NCBI GenBank assembly: GCA_041567315.1
Contig: JBFGCA010000164.1
Span: forward strand, 1-7,575
Length of the DNA stretch: 7,575 nt
Origin: JBFGCA01 sp041567315
Lineage (GTDB): Bacteria > Acidobacteriota > Thermoanaerobaculia > Multivoradales > JAHEKO01
Reading direction: 5' to 3'
This document shows, in pieces, positions 1 through 4,986 of this stretch. The translations under genes were made by a program, and so were the position numbers. Position 1 is the stretch's first letter. The number at the start of each line of letters is the position of its first letter. The notes below the pieces were generated by a model. The model was not told where the DNA came from. It searched no databases and saw only the letters and a program-made list of their open reading frames with translations.

Positions 1-285
1 CGCAGCACTACAGAGAGCCTCACCCTCGCCGACCTCCCCTCCCCACCTGCCGCCGACCGCTCCCTACCCGCGCTCGCCTCCGCCCTCGCCGCCGCCGGCC
101 TGCGCGTCGCCCTGGTCGACGTCACCTCCCCCGACGTCGCCACCGGCCCCTTCCGCGTCCTCCGCGCCGTCAGCCCCGACCTCCAGCCCATCTCCTACGG
201 CCACGGCCTCGAGCGCGCGACGGTGCCTCGCGTGCGCTCCCAGCCGCGGACCGACGGAGTGCTGGCGATCCACCCGATCTGGTAG
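1..285 (+). CDS. YcaO-domain protein, C-terminal end (5' end outside window)
   Basis: This is an open frame with no start in the window; its last 94 residues end at a TAG at 283-285. Codons end almost only in G or C, which supports it as real coding sequence. Residues 34-64 (GLRVALVDVTSPDV, then a short gap and RVLRAVSPDLQPI) match the C-terminal signature of YcaO domains: 'vDvTtpDi...G..VvrvvvPgLqP'. YcaO proteins use ATP to activate a peptide backbone amide, making thiazoline/oxazoline, thioamide or amidine groups in ribosomal peptides; some act on RpS12 or have unknown targets. The tail ends HPIW, not the PxPxP-type proline tail typical of azoline-forming members, so the exact chemistry cannot be read. 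The ATP-binding part, any fused E1-like domain and the precursor peptide would lie upstream. The family call is fairly secure; a role in natural-product synthesis is inference. Confidence 0.72.
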   Translation, partial: RSTTESLTLADLPSPPAADRSLPALASALAAAGLRVALVDVTSPDVATGPFRVLRAVSPDLQPISYGHGLERATVPRVRSQPRTDGVLAIHPIW

Positions 286-286
286 T

Positions 287-362
287 TGCGGAATGTATTC
301 GGGCGGGGCTTTACTACCTAGACCCTCCGCGCGCCGCTTGAGGTAGTGAATCGCCTTCCGCA
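287..362. repeat. Nested inverted repeat / large imperfect hairpin
   Basis: The outer arms TGCGGAA (287-293) and TTCCGCA (356-362) are perfectly complementary. Inside them GGCG (302-305) can pair with CGCC (352-355), and TTTACTACCT (310-319) pairs with AGGTAGTGAA (341-350) with one T-G wobble. The loop is 320-340. The right arm is nearly continuous, while the left arm carries two bulges. It starts one base after the YcaO stop and lies between convergent genes, so a bidirectional terminator or 3'-end-protecting structure is the simplest reading. There is no T-tract. A short palindromic repeat element is the alternative. Confidence 0.55.
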
Positions 363-389
363 CTGCGGGTGGTCGCGAGAGCGCTGGCC

Positions 390-424
390 TCGGCGAGATT
401 CACGAAGGAGAGCGCACTCGCCGA
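390..424 (-). terminator. Stem-loop just after the M1 peptidase stop
   Basis: TCGGCGAG (390-397) and CTCGCCGA (417-424) form a perfect 8-bp stem with a 19-nt loop, four bases beyond the M1 stop codon on the minus strand. No T-run follows, so this is at best a non-canonical terminator. A competing pairing, GCGCACT (412-418) with AGTGCGC (431-437), overlaps it and reaches into the stop codon. Confidence 0.3.
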
Positions 425-428
425 ATCG

Positions 429-2777
429 TCAGTGCGCACCGGCCAGGACGACCCTATCGGGGTTGAACTCGACACCGGAGGGGCGTTGGCCGAGGGGGAA
501 GCGGAAAGTGTTCACCGGCTGATCGACGAGGGCGGTGAGAGTGTCTTCCGCGCCGTCCGGGAAGGTCAGGAGGATCGGCACCGGCATCCGGAAGCCGGGC
601 GGCACGTCGGACTGCCGGACCTCCAGCTCGAGGACGTAGCGGCCCGGGTGGTCGGGGTCGGGGATTACGCGGTGGCTCCAGTCGTAGCTGGGGATCTCGG
701 CGCGGTAGATCCACTGGTCGAAGAACCAGGACCAGTCGCCGCCGGCCTGGCGCTCGACGGCGGCCTGGAGGTCGCGGGTGGAGGGGTCGGCGTTCTGGTG
801 GCGGTGGGCGAAGTCGCGGAGGACGGCGCGGAAGGGCTGGTCGCTGCCGGCGTCGTCGCGGAGGAGCTGGCGGAGCATGTGGAGGACGAGGGCGCCCTTG
901 CGGTAGACCTGGGAGAGGTAGGCCGAGGGGGCGTCGGCGGTGGCGCAGCGGTAGCCGTGGCCGATGGGGCCGACGCGGGCGGCGGCGGTGCGGTTGAGGA
1001 GCGGCAGACGTGAGCGGGAGAAGCCGCTGAGGCGGCTCTTGATCGAGCCCTTGAGCTCGTCGGCGTAGACGTCGAGCATCTCGCGGAAGAGCTTGTCTCC
1101 CCTGGGGAGGCGCTCCTCGATGAACATCATCGCCGAGTACTCGGCCAGCGACTCGCTCAGCCACTGGTCGCGGTAGGTGGCCCAGCCGACCAGATGGCCC
1201 CACCACTCGTGGGCGACCTCGTGGGCGCGGAAGCGCTCCATGACGCCGGCCCGGCCGCGCACCGCGCTCAGGTCGCCGATGTGGAGGAAGCCGTCGAAGG
1301 CCTGGCCGTGGGCGGCGGGGATGAGGGTGGCGTAGAGAGTGGCGGCGGGAAGCGGGACGCCGAAGAGGCCGCGGTAGTAGGCGAGGCTCGCGGCGACGTC
1401 GCCGCCGACCCGGGCGATGCGGTCGGGCGACATGTAGCCGTCGAGCGGGCCGAAGGCGACGAGGCGCGGCAGCCCGTCGAGCGCGTGATCTTCTTCGTAG
1501 GGCTTGGCGGCGAGCGAGAAGGTGACCATCTTGGCCGGGCGGTCGATCGTCCAGCGCGAGCGGCGCAGGCCGCGCTCGACGGTCTCTTCGCCGGGCTCGC
1601 CCATGGCGCGGACCGCGAACCGCTCTCGGCAGGTGAGGTCGAGGGTGGCCGTGTGGCGGTCCTCGAGGCCGGCCTCGACGGTCTCGGTCGAGGGGTACCA
1701 GTCGCGGCCGGGGGCGTAGCCGGCGACCTCCAGCTCGTAGCGGACGCGGAGGGTGAGGCGCTCGCCGAGCGTCGTCGGGCGGTCGAGCAGCACCAGGAGC
1801 GAGTCGTCGTGGATCCGCTTGTCGATGCCGGTCGAGCGGGCGCCGATGCGGTCGCGGACGAAGGCGAGCGGCCGGCCGGCCTCGTCGAGGACCTCGGTCA
1901 CCTCGGCCAGCGGGTAGAGGTAGAGCTGGAGGGCGCGCTCGCCGCCGGCCACCGCTCGCAAGCGCAGCTCGGTCTCGAACTCGCCTAGCACCGGCTGGAG
2001 GCCGGCGAGACCCGTGCGGGGCTCGCGGCCCAGCCGGGTGAGGTCGGCGGTGACGGCCACGTGCTCGAGATCGAGCCGCGGGGCATCGTCGTCCGCCGCG
2101 GGGCCGCTCGCCTGGAGCGCCAGCCAGCGCTCGACGAAGGAGTTCTTGGTCTGGAACTTCTCGAGGTGGACCTCCTCGAGGCGGCGGGCGTCGTAGTCGT
2201 AGGTCAGCCAGCCGCGCTCGTTCGTGCGGACGTCGGCTCGCAGGTAGCGGTCAGCCGCGTTGAGCAGCGCCGCCAGCACCCGCGCGTCGGCGTCGTGGCG
2301 GCGGATGCGCAGCCAGTGGTCGTGGCGCTCGCGGGCGAGCTTATGCGGTGAGAAGGCGGCCCCGGGCGGCAAGGGAAGGCCGATCAGTGCCTCGACCTCG
2401 GGCGCCCGGAGCACGAGAGCGTTGAATGACTCGTCGAGGCGCTCGAGGTCGGGCTCGAGAGCGAAGCGCCGGAGCTGGGCCAGCTCGAAGCGGTCGGGGA
2501 CCTCCATCCGGAAGCGGCCTGTGCCTTCGAAGACGAGGCCGCTGACCTCACCGCCGGCGAGTGGCTCAGCCAGCCAGACGCGGCCGGAGTCGAGCTGCCA
2601 GGTCGCGCTGTCGATGCCGAACGAGAGGCCTCCGGGTGGGACGACGACGGGCTCAGCGGTGTACCGCCAGTCGAGCAACTGCTCGTAGTCGGCCCGCGCC
2701 GCGGCCGAACGCTCGGTCGCCCAAGCGCCCGGCTGGAGTACCAGGAGGAGAAAGACGCCTTGAACGATGGCCGGCAC
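429..2777 (-). CDS. Secreted M1-family (gluzincin) zinc metallopeptidase, GxMEN-less
   Basis: About 782 residues. The zinc-binding motif is HEVAHEWWGH at 519-528 (ligands H519 and H523, general base E520), with the third ligand E542 exactly 18 residues after the HExxH, in WLSESLAEY. Y625 in VYRKGA matches the catalytic tyrosine of M1 enzymes, and the C-terminal WFFDQWIYRAEIPSY is typical of the family. The first ~20 residues are a hydrophobic signal peptide ending near GAWA, so the protein is probably exported. A long N-terminal region precedes the catalytic core. The exopeptidase motif GxMEN is not recognisable; its expected place, about 28 residues before HExxH, reads HGQAFDGFLH (490-499). 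The frame stays open to an ATG at 2972, preceded by GGAG, but 22 of those extra 65 codons end in A/T against 9 of the next 65, and they would put charged sequence before the signal peptide. I therefore chose GTG 2777, although this leaves the signal peptide without a positive n-region. Substrate unknown. Confidence 0.88.
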   Translation of the reverse strand: MPAIVQGVFLLLVLQPGAWATERSAAARADYEQLLDWRYTAEPVVVPPGGLSFGIDSATWQLDSGRVWLAEPLAGGEVSGLVFEGTGRFRMEVPDRFELAQLRRFALEPDLERLDESFNALVLRAPEVEALIGLPLPPGAAFSPHKLARERHDHWLRIRRHDADARVLAALLNAADRYLRADVRTNERGWLTYDYDARRLEEVHLEKFQTKNSFVERWLALQASGPAADDDAPRLDLEHVAVTADLTRLGREPRTGLAGLQPVLGEFETELRLRAVAGGERALQLYLYPLAEVTEVLDEAGRPLAFVRDRIGARSTGIDKRIHDDSLLVLLDRPTTLGERLTLRVRYELEVAGYAPGRDWYPSTETVEAGLEDRHTATLDLTCRERFAVRAMGEPGEETVERGLRRSRWTIDRPAKMVTFSLAAKPYEEDHALDGLPRLVAFGPLDGYMSPDRIARVGGDVAASLAYYRGLFGVPLPAATLYATLIPAAHGQAFDGFLHIGDLSAVRGRAGVMERFRAHEVAHEWWGHLVGWATYRDQWLSESLAEYSAMMFIEERLPRGDKLFREMLDVYADELKGSIKSRLSGFSRSRLPLLNRTAAARVGPIGHGYRCATADAPSAYLSQVYRKGALVLHMLRQLLRDDAGSDQPFRAVLRDFAHRHQNADPSTRDLQAAVERQAGGDWSWFFDQWIYRAEIPSYDWSHRVIPDPDHPGRYVLELEVRQSDVPPGFRMPVPILLTFPDGAEDTLTALVDQPVNTFRFPLGQRPSGVEFNPDRVVLAGAH

Positions 2778-2787
2778 GGCGGCCGAC

Positions 2788-2793
2788 AGTCTA
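2788..2793 (-). promoter_or_regulatory. -10-like box TAGACT, 10 nt before M1 GTG
   Basis: On the minus strand TAGACT is followed by ten bases and then the GTG at 2777, so a transcript starting 6-10 bases after the box would begin at or next to the start codon. No -35 or Shine-Dalgarno sequence is evident. It resembles the boxes before the P1 peptidase and methyltransferase genes and is used here to support the GTG start. Confidence 0.35.
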
Positions 2794-2964
2794 GCCGGGC
2801 AGCCACGCCCCGAGCGGTTCGGTCTTCCGGGTCGGTCCGAAAGGTGACTGTCGGGACCTTCCTCCTCGCGGTTTCCTGGTGCGCACTGTTCCCGGTCACC
2901 CTCTACCTGGATCTGTCTTGTGGACGAAGCGGACTGCCGGTGTGAGCGCAGCGACCACATTGCG

Positions 2965-2974
2965 TCATGCATGA
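2965..2974. promoter_or_regulatory. 10-bp perfect palindrome TCATGCATGA
   Basis: A perfect 10-bp palindrome in the divergent spacer, about 60 bp upstream of the candidate SDR -10 box. It could be an operator half of a divergent promoter, but a single palindrome this short can arise by chance. Confidence 0.2.
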
Positions 2975-3034
2975 ATGCTCCGGACTGGAGGGGGAACGCA
3001 CGGTGTGGCCGTCTGAAATTCGAGCTCGGTTGGC

Positions 3035-3040
3035 TACACT
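3035..3040 (+). promoter_or_regulatory. -10-like box TACACT upstream of SDR
   Basis: TACACT matches 4 of 6 bases of TATAAT. It would give a transcript starting near 3047 with a leader of about 20 nt containing GGAGG. No good -35 is seen at 16-18 bp spacing. Confidence 0.3.
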
Positions 3041-3067
3041 CGGAGAGACGGAGGCAACGAGCGGCGG

Positions 3068-3748
3068 ATGAAGGGGCAGACGGTAGTGGTCACCGGGGCC
3101 AACCGGGGGTTGGGTCTGGAGCTCTGCCGGCAGCTGGCGGCGGCGGGGGCGGAGGTGATCGGGACGGCGCGGCAGCTCCAGACGGCGCTCGACCTGCGGG
3201 CGCTGGAGGTGCGGGTCGAGGTGCTGGACGTGTCGAGCGCGGCGAGCGTCGGGGAGTTCGCGCAGCGGCTGGCGGAAACCGCGGTCGACGTGCTGAACAA
3301 CAACGCCGGCAAGGGGGGCTCGGGGAGCGGCGTCGCCGACCTCGACCTGGCGGAGACCGAGGAGTTCTTCGTGGTCAACACCCTGGGGCCGCTGCGGGTG
3401 ACGCAGGCGCTGCTGCCCAATCTGCGGCGGGGCCGGGAGCGCAAGGTGATCCAGATCACCAGCCGGATGGGGAGCCTGGCGGACAACCGCGAGGGCGGCT
3501 ACTACGGCTACCGGGCCAGCAAGGCGGCGCTCAACATGATCAACCGCACCCTGGCCCTCGAGCTCGGCGGTCAAGGGTTCGTCTGCGCGCTGCTCCACCC
3601 GGGGTGGGTGTGGACGCGGATGGGCGGGATGCAGGCGCCGCTCTCTCCCGCCGACAGCGTCCGCGGCATGCTGCGGGTGGTCCGTCACCTGACGCGGTCC
3701 GACAACGGCGCCTTCCTGGACTACACCGGCCAGCCGCTCCCCTGGTAG
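3068..3748 (+). CDS. Classical short-chain dehydrogenase/reductase (SDR)
   Basis: A 226-residue single-domain Rossmann oxidoreductase, within the usual length of classical SDRs. The sequence shows the nucleotide-binding TGANRGLG at 9-16, D54 in LDV (adenine side), NNAG at 78-81, N104, a catalytic serine in ITS (S132), Y148 and K152 in YRASK, and the PG motif (178-179) after beta-6. R35 just after beta-2 may favour NADPH. The short length and NRGLG pattern place it near C-factor/sniffer-type carbonyl reductases, but the substrate cannot be told. The base before NNAG encodes Asn (LNNNAG) where a hydrophobic residue is usual, a minor oddity. GGAGG at 3050-3054 is the likely ribosome-binding site, with a longish 13-nt spacer. 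It is divergent from the M1 gene and is followed by its own hairpin, so it may be transcribed alone. Confidence 0.92.
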   Translation: MKGQTVVVTGANRGLGLELCRQLAAAGAEVIGTARQLQTALDLRALEVRVEVLDVSSAASVGEFAQRLAETAVDVLNNNAGKGGSGSGVADLDLAETEEFFVVNTLGPLRVTQALLPNLRRGRERKVIQITSRMGSLADNREGGYYGYRASKAALNMINRTLALELGGQGFVCALLHPGWVWTRMGGMQAPLSPADSVRGMLRVVRHLTRSDNGAFLDYTGQPLPW

Positions 3749-3749
3749 C

Positions 3750-3767
3750 CGCGACCGCCGGTCCGCG
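3750..3767 (+). terminator. GC-rich stem-loop after SDR
   Basis: CGCGACC (3750-3756) pairs with GGT-C-CGCG (3760-3767) with one bulged C around a 3-nt loop, starting two bases after the SDR stop. There is no T-tract, so intrinsic termination is uncertain. Confidence 0.35.
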
Positions 3768-3783
3768 CCGCTCCCGGGTCAGG

Positions 3784-3789
3784 TAGTCT
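3784..3789 (+). promoter_or_regulatory. -10-like box TAGTCT upstream of CBS gene
   Basis: TAGTCT lies 21 nt before the ATG, and GGGAG at 3796-3800 acts as Shine-Dalgarno with a 10-nt spacer. CTCCCG at 3771-3776 could pair with CGGGAG at 3795-3800 and mask that site, but only in a transcript read through from the SDR gene. Confidence 0.28.
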
Positions 3790-3810
3790 TGCCGCGGGAG
3801 CAGCACCGAA

Positions 3811-4299
3811 ATGCGTCCGATCACCGCCGGCGACCTGATGAACCCCGAGGTACTGACCGTGCGGGCCGACATGACGGTCGGCGAGCTGGCCCGCTTCCTG
3901 CTCGACCACGAGATCACCGGCGCGCCGGTCCAGGACGCCGAGGGCAAGCTGGTGGGGGTGGTGTCGGTGGTGGACATCGCCGCCGCCACCTCGGACGAGG
4001 AGGAATCCGAGGAGGAGCGCGCGGGCTCCGACTTCTTCGCCCACGCCTGGGAGGGCGCGCTGCCGGCCGAGGGGATCGAGGAGCTCGACGTCGACGACGA
4101 GGACCTGCCCGAGGACCTGCTGGTCGAGGAGATCATGACACCCGACGTCTACTCGGTGACCGAGGAGGCGACGGTCTCGGAGGTCGCCTCGATGATGCTC
4201 CGCGAGCACCTGCACCGGCTGCTGGTCACCCGCGACGGCAAGCCGGCCGGCATCATCACCACCTCGGACCTGCTGGGTCTGCTGATCGACGAGGAGTAG
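3811..4299 (+). CDS. Two-CBS-domain protein with acidic linker
   Basis: A 162-residue soluble protein made of a CBS pair (Bateman module) and nothing else. CBS1 spans about 5-58 (DLMNPEVLTVRADMTV, ITGAPVQDAEG, GVVSVVDI) and CBS2 about 103-160 (EEIMTPDVYSVTEEATV, HRLLVT, GIITTSDLL). The Asp residues at the end of each unit (D55, D153) are the positions that bind ribose in nucleotide-binding members. Such stand-alone modules sense AMP, ATP, SAM or similar ligands and regulate partners. Residues 61-102 are an unusually long, strongly acidic linker (DEEESEEE, then ELDVDDEDLPED) between the two units. No catalytic domain is fused. GGGAG ten bases upstream supports the ATG. The partner is unknown; the following membrane protein is the nearest candidate, by position only. 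Confidence 0.93.
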   Translation: MRPITAGDLMNPEVLTVRADMTVGELARFLLDHEITGAPVQDAEGKLVGVVSVVDIAAATSDEEESEEERAGSDFFAHAWEGALPAEGIEELDVDDEDLPEDLLVEEIMTPDVYSVTEEATVSEVASMMLREHLHRLLVTRDGKPAGIITTSDLLGLLIDEE

Positions 4300-4337
4300 A
4301 CGCGGCCCGACGGCGCTCAGGTTCGCCGATCGACGCG

Positions 4338-4357
4338 CCGCCGCCCGGCCGCGGCGG
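4338..4357 (+). terminator. Perfect GC stem-loop after CBS gene
   Basis: CCGCCGC (4338-4344) and GCGGCGG (4351-4357) form a perfect 7-bp stem around the 6-nt loop CCGGCC. It lies 38 bases after the CBS stop and 34 before the next ATG. No T-tract. Confidence 0.35.
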
Positions 4358-4391
4358 AGCCGACGTTCGCGAGACCGGCACCGGTGGCGGA

Positions 4392-4925
4392 ATGACCGAG
4401 GCAGAGCGAGACCGGATCCGCACCTTCCCCTTCCGGCCCTGGATCCGCAGCACCAGCCGGCGGGCGATGGTCTGGGGGGTGGGGGTGGTGGCGGTGCTGG
4501 GGCTGGCGGCGTGGGCGCTCCGGGGGCCGGACTCGGCGCCGCTGGCGCGCGCCTTCGGGACGCTGGGGGGCTACGGGCTGCTGTTCTGGCTGTCGCTGCT
4601 CAAGGTGTGGTGGACCGCCGGCAAGCCGGCGGTGGTGGTCGATGGCGAGGGAATCGCGTACCAGCCGCTCCACCTCTTCAAGCTGCGCACCATCCCGTTC
4701 GCCAAGGTGGTCTCCTGCGCGCCGCGCAAGACCACCGAGTCGCTGCGGCTGATCCACGAGTGGCGGCCGGGCGAGGGCCGCGAGTTCTTCCTCAACCTGG
4801 CGGTCATCGCCGGCCGACACGAGCTGTTGGACCTGCTGGGCGAGCGGCTGGCGGCGGCCGGGCTCGAGCCGGTGGCCGGCGAGAAGCACAGCTGGCGCCG
4901 CCCCGGGTGGGAGCCCGACCAGTAG
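4392..4925 (+). CDS. Two-TM membrane protein with small C-terminal domain (PH-like?)
   Basis: A 177-residue protein I cannot assign to a named family. A basic N-terminus (RSTSRR, 19-24) precedes TM1 at about 26-43, and TM2 is about 58-75, giving an in-out-in hairpin with both ends cytoplasmic. The remaining ~100 residues are soluble. The pattern 'AVVVDGEGIAYQPL...RTIPFAKVVSC...' followed by beta-like segments and a final helix (RHELLDLLGERLAAAGLEP) recalls bacterial PH-like proteins with two TMs (STM3941/YdbT style), where 'G-i-...-i-W-..I' marks the first strands. That resemblance is from memory and weak. The reading frame is open far upstream, through the CBS gene, but the CBS gene is real in the other frame, so ATG 4392 is the first plausible start. 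A weak GGTGG lies four bases before it. No catalytic motif is seen. Confidence 0.8.
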   Translation: MTEAERDRIRTFPFRPWIRSTSRRAMVWGVGVVAVLGLAAWALRGPDSAPLARAFGTLGGYGLLFWLSLLKVWWTAGKPAVVVDGEGIAYQPLHLFKLRTIPFAKVVSCAPRKTTESLRLIHEWRPGEGREFFLNLAVIAGRHELLDLLGERLAAAGLEPVAGEKHSWRRPGWEPDQ

Positions 4926-4934
4926 AGGCCGGAC

Positions 4935-4953
4935 GCCGCGGCGCCGCCGTGGC
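4935..4953 (+). terminator. GC stem-loop after two-TM gene
   Basis: GCCGCGGC (4935-4942) pairs with GCCGTGGC (4946-4953) over 8 bp with one G-T wobble and a 3-nt loop, ten bases after the stop codon. An outer pairing GGCCGG (4927-4932) with CCGGCC (4966-4971) is also possible. No T-tract. Confidence 0.38.
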
Positions 4954-4972
4954 CCAGTGTCGTCGCCGGCCG

Positions 4973-4978
4973 TAGAAT
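4973..4978 (+). promoter_or_regulatory. -10 box TAGAAT, 8 nt before P1 peptidase ATG
   Basis: TAGAAT matches TATAAT at 5 of 6 bases and is followed by eight bases and the ATG, so transcription would begin at or just before the start codon (leaderless). No -35 is apparent. The box lies downstream of the alternative GTG at 4957, which argues for the ATG at 4987. Confidence 0.45.
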
Positions 4979-4986
4979 CTCGGCCC

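Larger units (their letters stand above)
2778..3067. other. Divergent intergenic region between M1 peptidase and SDR
   Basis: Less GC-rich than the flanking genes and without convincing coding sequence. It holds the candidate minus-strand box at 2788-2793, the palindrome at 2965-2974, the candidate plus-strand box at 3035-3040 and a GGAGG at 3050-3054. If the M1 gene really began at 2972, the region would shrink to about 95 bp. Confidence 0.5.

Noticed and set aside
369..1013. Long plus-strand open frame opposite the M1 gene
   Set aside because: Low-complexity Gly/Ala/Val/Glu translation with no family pattern. The minus-strand frame has the zinc motif and correct codon bias, so this is an antisense shadow.
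429..2777. M1 peptidase as the leader protease of the YcaO system
   Set aside because: It is convergent, carries a signal peptide, and M1 enzymes are not established leader proteases for YcaO pathways. Adjacency alone is not enough.
2760..2945. 61-residue plus-strand frame with a TM-like stretch in the divergent region
   Set aside because: It starts at TTG without a ribosome-binding site, overlaps the M1 signal-peptide coding region in antisense, and has codon use unlike the real genes.
2920..3786. Long plus-strand frame overlapping the SDR gene
   Set aside because: Gly/Arg/Ala-rich translation without motifs; the SDR frame has all catalytic motifs.
3789..4925. A 378-residue frame running through the CBS gene into the two-TM gene
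   Set aside because: Its first two thirds are Arg/Gly/Ala-rich junk in the wrong frame of a clear CBS gene. Only the part from ATG 4392 looks like a protein.
4957..4986. GTG start for the P1 peptidase ten residues upstream
   Set aside because: The TAGAAT box lies between it and ATG 4987, and family similarity begins after the ATG.
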